Positions 17,400-25,546 of a DNA stretch of 64,000 nt are shown piece by piece. The notes under the pieces are model-generated. The model made no database searches. It saw only the letters and a program-made list of their open reading frames with translations, and was not told the origin of the DNA. Origin of the DNA: SPDF01 sp963812085 (GTDB taxonomy: Bacteria > Gemmatimonadota > Gemmatimonadetes > Gemmatimonadales > GWC2-71-9); assembly GCA_963812085.1 (NCBI GenBank), contig CAWETL010000006.1, positions 446,937 to 510,936 on the forward strand, written 5' to 3'. The position numbers and the translations under genes were made by a program. The stretch's first letter is position 1. Each line of letters begins with the position of its first letter.

Positions 17400-18221
17400 T
17401 CAGGGTTTGAGTGCCTTGCGTAGTTCCTGCGCCAGCGAGGTGATCATGCTGTTGCGGGCCGGGAGTTCCGCCGCCGGCCGGCTGCCCCGGCGTTCGAGGT
17501 GGTCGAGCGCCCGCTCGAGCCCGAGCCGGGTCCGCTCCGCCACGCCGGCGTACGGCCGGGTCGCCGCGTAGCCGGCGACGAGGGCCACCGGCAGCGGCAT
17601 GAACAGGATCGGTGGAAAGGCGGCCAGCACCCCCAGGACGACCGTGGCGGCTGCCCCGACCGAGACGATCGCGGCCGCGCCGCCGATGAACGCCCCGCGG
17701 GTGGCCCGGAGGTCGGCGCTCAGCTGCACGTGACAGTAGCCGGACTCGAGCGGCGTAATCGTGGCGCTGACGATGCCGGCCTTGCCCAGCATGGCGCGGG
17801 CGCCGCCGCCCAGCACCGCCGCGGAGGCCCGGAGCACCGCCTGGAAGCTGCCCATCTGCTCCCACGTGATTCGACCGTCCTGGTGCCGCTGCACCATGAG
17901 CTGCTCCGTCCGGTCCATCCAGTCGAGCAGCGCCTGCTCCTGGGCGTCCGCGGTCCCCATGACCACCCGATCGGCGGTGATGGCGGCCTTGCCGATGACG
18001 CGGTCGAGGAACCGTGCCTCCGCGGGCTCCGCCCGCACCCGCTCCTCGATCAGCGCCTGCTGCAGGTGGCGGGCGGGAATCCCCACTTCCTTCCCCAGCG
18101 CCAACACCTGCTCTTCGGTCAGGTCGTCACCCAAGTCGTGCTCGCCGGTCTGGAGCTCGGCGGCACGCTGGATGATCCGCTCGAGGGCGGCGCGGTCGAT
18201 ACGGGCGGGAAGGTCGGCCAT
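17400..18221 (-). CDS. Conserved membrane protein of unknown function
   Basis: This 273-residue protein has a soluble N-terminal half containing LERIIQRAAELQTGE and LTEEQVLALGKEVGIPARHLQQAL, a helical module often seen in bacterial regulatory or membrane-associated proteins. A middle beta-rich part and two adjacent hydrophobic segments (about residues 175-220) follow. The C-terminus is a short charged helix ending LAQELRKALKP. It lies directly after the slipin gene (1 nt apart) and 17 nt before the dehydrogenase, so it is part of this operon. I do not recognise a named family. Confidence 0.6.
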   Translation of the reverse strand: MADLPARIDRAALERIIQRAAELQTGEHDLGDDLTEEQVLALGKEVGIPARHLQQALIEERVRAEPAEARFLDRVIGKAAITADRVVMGTADAQEQALLDWMDRTEQLMVQRHQDGRITWEQMGSFQAVLRASAAVLGGGARAMLGKAGIVSATITPLESGYCHVQLSADLRATRGAFIGGAAAIVSVGAAATVVLGVLAAFPPILFMPLPVALVAGYAATRPYAGVAERTRLGLERALDHLERRGSRPAAELPARNSMITSLAQELRKALKP

Positions 18222-19085
18222 TTACCCCTGCGGCGCTTCCTTCTTGGCGCCGGCCTCGATCCGGGGGAGCCCCGCCAGGAGGTCGGGCGCCGGAAGCGCC
18301 GGCGCGGCGGCCGCAGCGGACAGCTTCATTTCGGCCAGCTTCATGTCGGCCATTTGCATGAACGGCCGAATCAGGTCGATCGGCAGCGGGAAGATCGTCG
18401 TCGAGTTGTTCTCGGCGGCGATTTCCGTCACCGTCTGCAGGTACCGGAGCTGGATGGCGCTCGGCTCGGTGGCCAGGGTGCGGGCCGCCTGCGCCAGGGT
18501 CTCGGAGGCCTGGAGCTCGCCCTGCGCGGCGATGACCTTGGCCCGCCGTTCGCGCTCCGCCTCGGCCTGGCGGGACATTGCACGCTTCATCCCGTCCGGC
18601 AGGTCCACGTCCTTCACCTCGACCGCCGAAACGTGAATGCCCCACGCATCGGTCCGCTCGTCGATGATCCGCTTGAGCACCGCGTTGATCTTTTCGCGGT
18701 CGCTGAGCAGTTCGTCCAGCTCGACCTCGCCGAGGACGGCGCGGAGCGTCGTCTGCGCCAGCTGGCTGGTGGCGTAGAGGTAGTCCTCGATCTCGATGAC
18801 GGCGCGGGCCGGGTCGGCCACCTTCATGTAAAGGACGGCGTTCACCTTGAGGGAGACGTTGTCGCGGGTGATCACGTCCTGCGGCGGGATGTCGAGCGCC
18901 ATGATCCGGAGCGACACCCGCCGCACCATCGACACGCCGGCGGGCAGGAAGAAGAGCCCGGGACCCTTGGTGCCCCAGTACTTGCCGAGGAAGAAGGCCA
19001 CGCCGCGCTCGTACTGCTTGAGCACCCGCAGGCTGGCGGTCAGGTAGAGGGCGACGACGGCAAAGGCGACGAGCGTGAACGGCAT
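18222..19085 (-). CDS. SPFH/stomatin-like (slipin) membrane protein
   Basis: This protein of about 287 residues has one N-terminal membrane helix (FTLVAFAVVALYLTASL). The SPFH domain shows YERGVAFFLGKYWGTKGPGL, DIPPQDVITRDNVSLKVNAV, and LRAVLGEVELDELLSDREKI. A coiled coil (SRQAEAERERRAKVIAAQGE) and a TEIAAENNSTTIFPLPIDL ending follow, as in slipins. Such proteins oligomerise in the membrane and organise microdomains or protease complexes. A NfeD partner is common but is not adjacent here. The ATG at 19085 lies 11 nt after the thiolase stop. The neighbours suggest only co-transcription. Confidence 0.9.
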   Translation of the reverse strand: MPFTLVAFAVVALYLTASLRVLKQYERGVAFFLGKYWGTKGPGLFFLPAGVSMVRRVSLRIMALDIPPQDVITRDNVSLKVNAVLYMKVADPARAVIEIEDYLYATSQLAQTTLRAVLGEVELDELLSDREKINAVLKRIIDERTDAWGIHVSAVEVKDVDLPDGMKRAMSRQAEAERERRAKVIAAQGELQASETLAQAARTLATEPSAIQLRYLQTVTEIAAENNSTTIFPLPIDLIRPFMQMADMKLAEMKLSAAAAAPALPAPDLLAGLPRIEAGAKKEAPQG

Positions 19086-19096
19086 GGACGGTTCTC

Positions 19097-20302
19097 CTAG
19101 GCCCCGAAGGCCTCGACGATGACTGCCGCGCCCTGGCCGCCGCCGATGCAGGCGCTGCCGAGGCCGTAGCGCTTCCCACTCTTCCGGAGCGCGTGCAGCA
19201 GGTGGAGCGTGATCCGGGTGCCGCTGGCGGCCAGCGGGTGGCCGATGGCGATCGCCCCGCCGTGGATGTTGGTGCGGGCCCGGTCGAGGCCGAGCTCCTT
19301 TTCCACGGCAACATACTGCGCGCTGAACGCCTCGTTCACCTCGACCAAGTCCATTTGGTCGAGCGTCATGCCGGCCTTGGCCAGCGCCTTCCGCGCCGCC
19401 GGGGCCGGGCCGATGCCCATGTACTTGGGCTCGACGCCGGCGATGCCCCACGCCACCAGCCGGCCGATCGGCTTCAACCCCTTGGCGGCCCCCTCGCTGG
19501 CGATCACCACGGCGGCAGCCCCATCGCAAATGCCGGAGGCGTTCCCGGCCGTCACCACGCCGTCCTTCTTGAAGTAGGGCGCCAGCTTGGCCAACCCCTC
19601 GGCGGTGGTCTCCGGCCGCATGTGCTCGTCGGCCGCCCACGGCTCATCCTGCTTGGTCTTCCGGTTCTTGATTGGGACGGGCGCCAGTTCGTCGGCAAAC
19701 CAGCCGCCGTCCCACGCCGCCTTGGCGCGCTGCTGGCTGGTGAGCGCGTAGGCGTCCACCTCCGCGCGGGAAATCTTGTACTTGTCCGCCAGGTTTTCCG
19801 CGGTCTCCGCCATCGAGAAGCCGCACTGCGGATCCTTGAGCGATTCCCACAGCAGGTCCTCGAACGGCGGCGCCGGCCCGAGCCGGAGCCCCCAGCGGGC
19901 CCCGCGCACCACGTGCGGCGCCTGGCTCATGGACTCGGCGCCGCCGGCCAGCACGATCTTCGACTCGCCGAGGAGAATCTGCTGCGCGCCCTGAATGATG
20001 GACTCGAAGCCGGAGCCGCAGAGACGGTTGACGGTGACGGCCGGGGTCTCGACGGGGAGGCCCGCGCGGAGCGCCACGTGGCGGGCGAGGTAGATGGCGT
20101 CGGCGCTGGTCTGGAGCGCGTTGCCGAAGACCACATGGTCCACCGCCGCGGGCTCCACGCCGGACTTCGCGAGGGCGTGCTGGGCGGCGTAAACGCCGAG
20201 GGTGGTAGCGGTTAGATCCTTGAGCGTGCCGCCGAAACTGCCGAAGCCGGTCCGGAAGCCGGAGAGGAAGAGGACATCGGAGTGCTGGCCCTGCGTTTTC
20301 AT
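19097..20302 (-). CDS. Acetyl-CoA C-acetyltransferase (thiolase)
   Basis: This 401-residue thiolase has all catalytic signatures: the acyl-accepting Cys in TVNRLCGSGFESI, His in GGAIAIGHPLAASGTR, and the second Cys in GSACIGGGQGAAV. NEAFSAQYVAVEKELG is also typical. It condenses two acetyl-CoA to acetoacetyl-CoA or runs in the reverse direction in fatty acid degradation. The 3-hydroxybutyryl-CoA dehydrogenase at 16495 would act on its product. It is the first gene of the run into slipin, a membrane protein and that dehydrogenase. Confidence 0.95.
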   Translation of the reverse strand: MKTQGQHSDVLFLSGFRTGFGSFGGTLKDLTATTLGVYAAQHALAKSGVEPAAVDHVVFGNALQTSADAIYLARHVALRAGLPVETPAVTVNRLCGSGFESIIQGAQQILLGESKIVLAGGAESMSQAPHVVRGARWGLRLGPAPPFEDLLWESLKDPQCGFSMAETAENLADKYKISRAEVDAYALTSQQRAKAAWDGGWFADELAPVPIKNRKTKQDEPWAADEHMRPETTAEGLAKLAPYFKKDGVVTAGNASGICDGAAAVVIASEGAAKGLKPIGRLVAWGIAGVEPKYMGIGPAPAARKALAKAGMTLDQMDLVEVNEAFSAQYVAVEKELGLDRARTNIHGGAIAIGHPLAASGTRITLHLLHALRKSGKRYGLGSACIGGGQGAAVIVEAFGA

Positions 20303-20389
20303 CGGAACACCCTTCTTGAAGGAGGGTCGGACAAGGCCCGAAAGATGGCCCGGTCGGACCCCCCGTTCAAGGAAGGCGGATTTCTGCCG

Positions 20390-20641
20390 CTAGCTCTTCT
20401 TGACGAGCCGGATCACCCAGAGCAGGACCACCGCTCCGACCGTCGCGGTGATCAGGGTGCCCAGCATGCCCGCCGGGAAGAGGCCGAGCATCCCGAAGAG
20501 CCATCCGCCGAGGAAGGCTCCGATGACCCCGACCACAAGGTCGCCCAACAGGCCGAAGCCGCCGCCCTTCATGATCTTGCCGGCCAGGAATCCGGCCACC
20601 ACGCCGATGATGAGGAATACGATCAGGCTCTGGGTTCCCAT
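20390..20641 (-). CDS. GlsB/YeaQ/YmgE family small membrane protein
   Basis: This 83-residue protein has three hydrophobic segments and the family pattern LIVFLIIGVVAGFLAGKIMK, followed by GGGFGLLGDLVVGVIGAFLG with repeated glycines. Members are often stress-associated transglycosylase-associated proteins of unknown mechanism. The AGGAGGA before the ATG is a good ribosome binding site. It stands alone between the thiolase and the TSUP gene. Confidence 0.88.
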   Translation of the reverse strand: MGTQSLIVFLIIGVVAGFLAGKIMKGGGFGLLGDLVVGVIGAFLGGWLFGMLGLFPAGMLGTLITATVGAVVLLWVIRLVKKS

Positions 20642-20697
20642 GGTGCGTCCTCCTCCTTCGGGACACGAGCCCCGGGTGCCCGGTCGGGCGCCTCGGG

Positions 20698-21617
20698 TTA
20701 CGCAATCGCCTGTGCGGCCTGCTGGGCCCGGCGCTCCCGGGCGGCGGTCCGGAGCAGCTGCACTGCCGTGTACACCACCACGACGACCACCAGCCAGCGC
20801 ACGTAGTAGAGGTTGAGCGACTTGACGATAAACGCCGCGATGAGCACGGCGGGAATGCCCCCGAGCGCCAGGCCCAGTGCGGCGCGGAGGTCGTAGCTCC
20901 CCTTCCGGATGAACTGGGTGCTGCCGACCGGCATCAGGAAGGCACACGAGCCCATCATGATCGGGAACGCCGCCCGCGGGTCCATCCCCAGGAGGCTGAT
21001 CATGATGAGGCAGGGACCGTAGAGGCCGATGCCCAGCGACATCAGCGCGCCCAGGGCGAAGTTCCCCGCCACGCCCATCCAGAGCCGGGCCCCGTGGAGC
21101 CCGAGCGCGTCCCCACCGCCGGTCTGCGTGTTGAAGATGGCCATCAGGGTCAGGGCGGCGGCCACCAGGAGCGCGATACCCATCCCGATCTGGATGTTCC
21201 TCCGCGGCCAGCGGGACACGACGCCGGCGCCCAGCCACATGCCGAGGACCGACGCGGCGATCAGCAGCACCAGCGTGGGCATCTCGACGTCCACGATGAC
21301 GATATAGATGAACGCCTGCACGATCGTCGGCAGCGCGTGGCCGACGTTCATGGTCCCGGGCAGGAGTTCGTCCCGGACGGTGCGGTCCACTCGAAGAGGG
21401 TCGTGGTCGTGGCGAAGGAGCCGATGCCGAGGGTGTCGAGGAAGTCGGTGACGAACCCGATCCCCAGCCCGACGGGCGTCGGGGCGACGGGTTCCACGCC
21501 CCGGCGGCGCCTGATCGCGGAGCCCCAGAACCAGACGAACATGACGGCAATGACGCCCAGCGTGACGAGGAGGGCGGACTTCGCGGACACCTGGCCGGTC
21601 ATCGAGGCGAGTGGCAT
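20698..21617 (-). CDS. TSUP (TauE/SafE) family anion permease, one-base frameshift
   Basis: The two halves are in different frames. The first covers residues 1-75 with VGLGIGFVTDFLDTLGIGSFATTTTLF. The second starts DRTVRDELLPGTMNVGHALP and continues through seven more hydrophobic segments including GLYGPCLIMISLLGMDPR. Adding one base near 21388-21393 joins them to about 306 residues, the usual size for sulfite/organosulfonate exporters of this family. The paired glycine-rich membrane motifs are typical of TSUP proteins. Substrate is unknown. The break probably reflects a missing base rather than a real pseudogene, because conservation continues on both sides. Confidence 0.75.
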
Positions 21618-21626
21618 CGGGAGCGT

Positions 21627-22061
21627 CTACTTCTTTTTCGCGGGGATGTCGCCGCGGACCGTCACCGAGAGCTTGACCGGCCGGCCGCGCGGCTGGCCGG
21701 TGGCCCAGATCTGGAACTCACCCGAGGTCGTGACGCGAATTTCCCACGTCTCCCCGCCAGAAACGCCCCCGCCCGACATCGTCCTGGCCACGTAGGGCAT
21801 CTGCGTGCCCGAGGTCCGGGGCTTGAGTTGGAGCTGGATGCCGCTCACGTCGGTGGTGGCCCAGTAGAGGCAGCCGGCCTGCAGCAGGACGGTGGCCTTC
21901 TCCCCGGTCGAGGTGAACTCGGTGGAGAGCACCGTGGTGCCCGCCTCGATGGGGCAGGTGGCCGCCGCCGGCGCGGGGGTCTTGGCCGTGTCGGCGGGGT
22001 TCTGGGCGCTGGCGCTCACGGCGGCAAGCAGGCCCAGCGACACCAGCATCGGAATACGCAT
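21627..22061 (-). CDS. Secreted protein of unknown function
   Basis: This 144-residue protein has a signal peptide (RIPMLVSLGLLAAVSASAQ) and a beta-rich mature part with two cysteines (ATCPIEAG and QAGCLYWATTDVSG), probably a disulfide. The C-terminal region (GGETWEIRVTTSGEFQIWAT) reads like a small beta-sandwich. No family is recognised. It lies between the dehydrogenase gene and the TSUP gene, all on the minus strand, with 9 to 41 nt spacers. Confidence 0.6.
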   Translation of the reverse strand: MRIPMLVSLGLLAAVSASAQNPADTAKTPAPAAATCPIEAGTTVLSTEFTSTGEKATVLLQAGCLYWATTDVSGIQLQLKPRTSGTQMPYVARTMSGGGVSGGETWEIRVTTSGEFQIWATGQPRGRPVKLSVTVRGDIPAKKK

Positions 22062-22102
22062 ATCAAGGCTCCCTGCGATGGAGTTGATCTGGGAATGATC
22101 GA

Positions 22103-23170
22103 CTAATTCAGCGCGCCTGCCAGCGCCCGCGCGACCTCGCTGGTGGTGCCCCGGCCGCCGAGATCCGGCGTGAGCGGGCCGGAGCCCACCACCCGCTCGA
22201 CCGCGCGAGTCAGCCGTGCCGCTCCGGCAGCGCAATCCAGTTGTTCCAGCATCAGTGCGCCGGTCAGCACGGTGGCCATCGGGTTGGCCGCCTGCTTTCC
22301 GACCAGCGGCGGCGCCGAGCCGTGCACCGGCTCGAACAACCCGGCCCGTCCGGGGTGCAGGTTGGCGCTCGCGGCGATGCCCATTCCGCCGATCAAGCCG
22401 GCGCCCAGGTCGGAGAGGATGTCGCCGTAGAGATTGGTGGTGACGATCACCTGGAACCGCTCCGGCTCCCGCACCAGTTCGAGCGCCAGCGCGTCCACGT
22501 AGCGGTGTTCCCGCTGGATGGTCGGGTACCGCTCGCCGATTTCCTGGAACAGCCGCCCCCAGAGCCGCTGGAAGGGGATGGCGTTCGACTTGTCGCTCAT
22601 GGTGACGCGCGTCTTGCCGTTGGCCGCCGCCCACGCGAAGGCGGCCTCGATGATGCGGGCCACGCCCTTCCGCGTATTGAGCTCTTCCGACACGTGGGTC
22701 TCGTCCGGAGTGCCGAGGAACTCCGAGTGCCCGCGGCCCGTGTACTGCCCTTCGGTGTTCTCCCGGAAGATCACGAAATCGATGGCCGTGCTGCCCCCGT
22801 CGCTCCGGCGATCGGTCCGGAGGGGCGAAAGCTTGGGATGGAAGAGATGGGTGGGCCGGAAGTTGATGTAGAGGTCGAGCCGGAAGCGCAGCCCGAGCAG
22901 GATGTCGCGGGCGTGCTCGTTGCCGGGCACGCGGGGGTCGCCCAGGGCGCCGACCAGGATCGCGTCGACGTCGTCCCGCAGGTGCTCGAACGCCTCGTCC
23001 GGCAGGGTCTCCCCGGTGGCGAGATAGTGGTCCGCCGAATAGGGGAGCCGCTCCGCCTCGAGCGTCAGCCCCTCGGCGCGGGCGGCGGCCTCGATGATGG
23101 GGAACGCCGCATCGACGACCTCCGGGCCGATCCCGTCTCCCGCAATGATCGCGATCTTGGAGCGCTTCAC
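22103..23170 (-). CDS. Isocitrate/isopropylmalate-family dehydrogenase (LeuB/TDH-like)
   Basis: This protein of about 355 residues begins IAIIAGDGIGPEVVDAAFPI and keeps the family core. FVIFRENTEGQYTGRGH is the substrate/phosphorylation-loop region. TMSDKSNAIPFQRLW carries the catalytic Lys, and VIVTTNLYGDILSDLGAGLIGG the metal-binding Asp residues. LFEPVHGSAPPLVGKQAANP is near the end. It could be 3-isopropylmalate, tartrate or homoisocitrate dehydrogenase. The FRENTEGQYTGRG loop is more like the tartrate/isocitrate subgroup than classic LeuB. No leuC/leuD lies nearby, which leaves the substrate open. The GTG at 23170 overlaps the stop of the zinc-ribbon gene (GTGA), fixing the start. Confidence 0.88.
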   Translation of the reverse strand: MKRSKIAIIAGDGIGPEVVDAAFPIIEAAARAEGLTLEAERLPYSADHYLATGETLPDEAFEHLRDDVDAILVGALGDPRVPGNEHARDILLGLRFRLDLYINFRPTHLFHPKLSPLRTDRRSDGGSTAIDFVIFRENTEGQYTGRGHSEFLGTPDETHVSEELNTRKGVARIIEAAFAWAAANGKTRVTMSDKSNAIPFQRLWGRLFQEIGERYPTIQREHRYVDALALELVREPERFQVIVTTNLYGDILSDLGAGLIGGMGIAASANLHPGRAGLFEPVHGSAPPLVGKQAANPMATVLTGALMLEQLDCAAGAARLTRAVERVVGSGPLTPDLGGRGTTSEVARALAGALN

Positions 23171-23907
23171 GTCGAGAACCCCCTGGCCTCTTCTCCGCAG
23201 GCGACACAGAACCGCCAGCCGACGTCCATGTCGGCACCGCACACGCGGCACTTGCCCACGTCCTGCCCCATGCCGCAGTGAGGGCAGAAATTGATCATCA
23301 TCCTGGCCGGCAGCATTCCGCCGCAGAACGGGCAGCGCACCCGGGATCCCGCCTCCTCGTCCGGGGACGGTGCGGGGCTGGCACTGATGGCATCGCGAAT
23401 GACGGGATCGATGGCAAGCGACTTCGACGGCACGATGATCGCCGCTCCCCAGGACGGCCGCTCCTCGGGCTCGGTCGCTGCCGACTCCGGCTCGGGCTCT
23501 GGCTCCTCGTACGCCACCGGCGCCGGTTCGGGCGGGCCCGGTGGCGCATAGCGGGCCGCCGGATTCTCCACCAGGGCAGACCGCAGCGGGTCGGTACGGA
23601 GCACGACGTGGGTGTCGCCATAGACCCGGAGCAGCGTCAGGTCGGGCAGCGGCTTGGTCAGCTCGGCGGCGAGGGCGGCTTGCGCGGCCGCGTCGCTCTG
23701 GACGAATCCGCCCTCGCCGGCGCAGAACTGCAGGAGGAGCGCCTCGTAATCCTCGGCGGTGTCCACGCCGAGCTCGCGCCGCACCAGCCGGTACGGCAGC
23801 AGGGCGTCCATCAGCTCGTTGATGGCGATGGGCTGATGCACTCGCGGGGGCTGCTGCGTCGCGAGTCGCTGCACCAGGAGCCGGAAGAGCGGTTCGAGAT
23901 CGGTCAC
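23167..23907 (-). CDS. Double zinc-ribbon protein with acidic linker
   Basis: The N-terminal 100 residues form an alpha-helical domain (HQPIAINELMDALLPYRLVR and DYEALLLQFCAGEGG). A Pro/Glu-rich linker follows (PVAYEEPEPEPES), then a C-terminal pair of zinc ribbons with four CxxC motifs: CPFCGG, CPHCGM, CRVCGA and CVACGE. Proteins of this shape usually mediate protein or nucleic-acid contacts. I cannot name a partner. The gene is translationally coupled to the dehydrogenase downstream. Upstream lies a region with two palindromic repeats, which may separate it from other genes. Confidence 0.7.
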   Translation of the reverse strand: MTDLEPLFRLLVQRLATQQPPRVHQPIAINELMDALLPYRLVRRELGVDTAEDYEALLLQFCAGEGGFVQSDAAAQAALAAELTKPLPDLTLLRVYGDTHVVLRTDPLRSALVENPAARYAPPGPPEPAPVAYEEPEPEPESAATEPEERPSWGAAIIVPSKSLAIDPVIRDAISASPAPSPDEEAGSRVRCPFCGGMLPARMMINFCPHCGMGQDVGKCRVCGADMDVGWRFCVACGEEARGFST

Positions 23908-23970
23908 GAGTGCAATCTCACCGTCCTGGGGTTCTCCCGCCAGACTCAGCGGGAGGCCGGCGAAGGGAAT

Positions 23971-24050
23971 GGTCCAGAGGAGCGTCAGTCAGCGCCCAAA
24001 TGACTGTGGAGACGGTATGGAGAGCCGCTGACTGTCCGCCCCGGAGGACC
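23971..24050 (+). repeat. 80-bp palindromic repeat, copy B1
   Basis: It begins GGTCCAGAGGAGCGTCAGTC and ends CGCCCCGGAGGACC. Inner arms AGTCAGCG and CGCTGACT pair perfectly. Flanks GGGAAT and ATCCC extend the symmetry. It is related to copies B2 and B3 and shares its ends with copies A1 and A2. Confidence 0.75.
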
Positions 24051-24100
24051 ATCCCAAGCCGGCCGACCAGGCATCCGGTTCCAGGCGACCGGCTCGGGGT

Positions 24101-24180
24101 GGTCCTCCGGGCAGGAGCGGTTCGCGCACCCTCCGCGCCGCGGTCGCTCCGGGTGTCGCGAACCGACTGCCCTCCGGACC
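24101..24180. repeat. 80-bp palindromic repeat, copy A2
   Basis: It has the same ends and length as copy A1. The inner arms are CGGTTCGCG and CGCGAACCG. Compared with A1 (CAGTTCGCG and CGCGAACTG), one position changed on both arms so that pairing is kept. Confidence 0.75.
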
Positions 24181-24336
24181 ATCCCCTTTGCCGGCCGCCC
24201 CGGAGGTCAGGGTCTAGCAGCGCCCCGAAGACCGGATTGCTCCGGAGGCACGTGAGTTCACGGGTGGCATCTCTGCGGGATCTTCCCCGGGTCGGTGAAC
24301 TCCAGTGCCGGAGGAGCAAGCTGGTCGAGGGGCGCG

Positions 24337-24966
24337 CTACTCCGCGTCTCGCAATTCGATGATCTCCCCAGCCGCCACGCGGTCCGCCAAACGCCGGAAG
24401 GCGGCATCCGGGTCGTAGTCGGCGTACTGGCCGTGGCTTCGCTTGTCGTCAAGCCAGTCGTCGAAGCCCGATTCCTCGGCGCCGTCGGAGGTGTGCTGGT
24501 CGGTGGCGGCCATGACGGCCAGGTCGTTGGCGTATTCGTTCTTGGCGTGCCCCTGGTGGCCCCGCACCCACGTCCACTGCACCTCGTGGTTCCCGGCCGA
24601 CGACACCAGCTGCTGCCACAGGGGGAGGTTTTCGATCGGCCCGCCTTTGCGGGTCCATCCCCGTGCCTTCCACGCCGGCACCCACTCCCGCATTCCCTTG
24701 ATCAGGTATTCCGAGTCCGACACGATGAGCACCCGCATCCGCTGGCCCTTGCCGGCCAGGAGCTGCAGCGCGGCGATGCCGCCGGCCAGCGCCATCCGGT
24801 TGTTGGTGGTGTCGGCGGCGTGCAGGAAGAAGTCCCGGCGCTGGATGCCACTCTTCGTGGCGGTCTCGATGATGCCGCCGGCGCCGCCTGGGGTGGCACC
24901 GGCCTGCCCGTTGCCGAGGCAGCTTTCGTCGAGGTGGACGACCACGACGGGTAGTGACTGGGTCAC
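24337..24966 (-). CDS. RNase HI homologue with altered catalytic site
   Basis: This 209-residue protein aligns well with bacterial RNase HI: HLDESCLGN, DTTNNRMALAGGIAAL, VLIVSDSEYLIKGMREW, WTWVRGHQGHAKNEYANDLA. Of the four E. coli catalytic acids, the equivalents of D10 (D13) and D70 (D84) are kept. E48 is Ala (A59 in NNRMAL), and D134 aligns with Asn (N147), with an Asp beside it. Activity may therefore be reduced or use a shifted residue. A 60-residue Asp-rich C-terminal extension (ESGFDDWLDDKRSHGQYADY) follows. The GTG at 24966 overlaps the stop of the small upstream gene (GTGA). Repeats flank the pair on both sides. Confidence 0.85.
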   Translation of the reverse strand: MTQSLPVVVVHLDESCLGNGQAGATPGGAGGIIETATKSGIQRRDFFLHAADTTNNRMALAGGIAALQLLAGKGQRMRVLIVSDSEYLIKGMREWVPAWKARGWTRKGGPIENLPLWQQLVSSAGNHEVQWTWVRGHQGHAKNEYANDLAVMAATDQHTSDGAEESGFDDWLDDKRSHGQYADYDPDAAFRRLADRVAAGEIIELRDAE

Positions 24967-25196
24967 GCCCCGCTCTCCAGCACCTGGAACCATTCGATCT
25001 CCTTGAGCAGGAACTCCATCGTCTCGCCCGTCATGGGGAGCCGTGCGTGAAACGCCTCGCCGCGCGGCCCCTGCGCCACCCGTCCGGCAATGACGATGTA
25101 CTCCGTGCCCCGGCGCTGCACGATGACGCGTAGCCCGTTCCTGGCCGCGTGCTCGAGCTGGTCGTAGCGTTCGGAATTCCAGCGGAACTCGGTCAT
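24963..25196 (-). CDS. Small protein of unknown function coupled to RNase H gene
   Basis: This 77-residue protein (start MTEFRWNSERYDQLEHAARN) appears to be a small beta-barrel or SH3-like fold, with VIVQRRGTEYIVIAGRVAQG followed by MTGETMEFLLKEIEWFQVLE. It overlaps the RNase H gene by GTGA, so the two are co-translated. I do not recognise a family. Its own promoter would lie among the palindromic repeats just upstream. Confidence 0.6.
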   Translation of the reverse strand: MTEFRWNSERYDQLEHAARNGLRVIVQRRGTEYIVIAGRVAQGPRGEAFHARLPMTGETMEFLLKEIEWFQVLESGA

Positions 25197-25226
25197 CGAC
25201 TACTCCTGGTGCAACCGGCTCGTGGT

Positions 25227-25306
25227 GGCCCTCCGGGGCGGACAGTCAGCGGCACTCCGATCTGTCCTTGCGACCATGTGGGCGCTGACTGACGCCCCTC
25301 TGGGCC
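25227..25306 (-). repeat. 80-bp palindromic repeat, copy B2 (inverted)
   Basis: Read on the minus strand it matches B1 closely: GGCCCAGAGGGGCGTCAGTC at one end and CCGCCCCGGAGGGCC at the other. Both outer ends changed together (GGTCC/GGACC to GGCCC/GGGCC), so pairing is preserved. Confidence 0.75.
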
Positions 25307-25386
25307 ATCCACTTCGCCGGTCGCCCCCGAGACGCCGTAACTGGCACGCTCCCCCCGAAGCGCCGCGGGAGGCCGACGCAGGGATT

Positions 25387-25466
25387 GGTCCAGAGGGGCG
25401 TCAGTCAACACACGAATGGTCGGGAGGACGGCCTGGGCCGCCGCTGACTGTCCGCCCCGGCGGACC
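25387..25466 (+). repeat. 80-bp palindromic repeat, copy B3
   Basis: It begins GGTCCAGAGGGGCGTCAGTC and ends CCGCCCCGGCGGACC, with flanks GGGATT and AACCC. The middle has diverged from B1, but the outer arms are kept. Confidence 0.72.
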
Positions 25467-25546
25467 AACCCAAGTCGGCCGACCATCAATCAGACCCTCG
25501 GGACGGTCGCCCCAAGTCGGCCGACCAGGAATCGGAGTTCTGTGGA

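Larger units (their letters stand above)
23908..24336. other. 429-bp intergenic region with two 80-bp palindromic repeats
   Basis: No convincing gene is present. Repeat copies B1 (23971-24050) and A2 (24101-24180) take up nearly half of it. The rest contains CAAGCCGGCCGACCAGG, a flank that recurs after repeat B3. It lies downstream of the RNase H gene and upstream of the zinc-ribbon gene, so it should contain the latter's promoter. Confidence 0.7.
25197..25546. other. 350-bp intergenic region with two palindromic repeats
   Basis: There is no convincing gene. It holds repeat B2 (25227-25306, inverted) and B3 (25387-25466). It also holds two copies of the short flank CCAAGTCGGCCGACCA (around 25469 and 25513), the second without a full repeat attached. 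Confidence 0.65.

Noticed and set aside
23971..25466. CRISPR array from the 80-bp repeats
   Set aside because: The repeats are too long and too far apart, occur in both orientations, and no cas gene is present.
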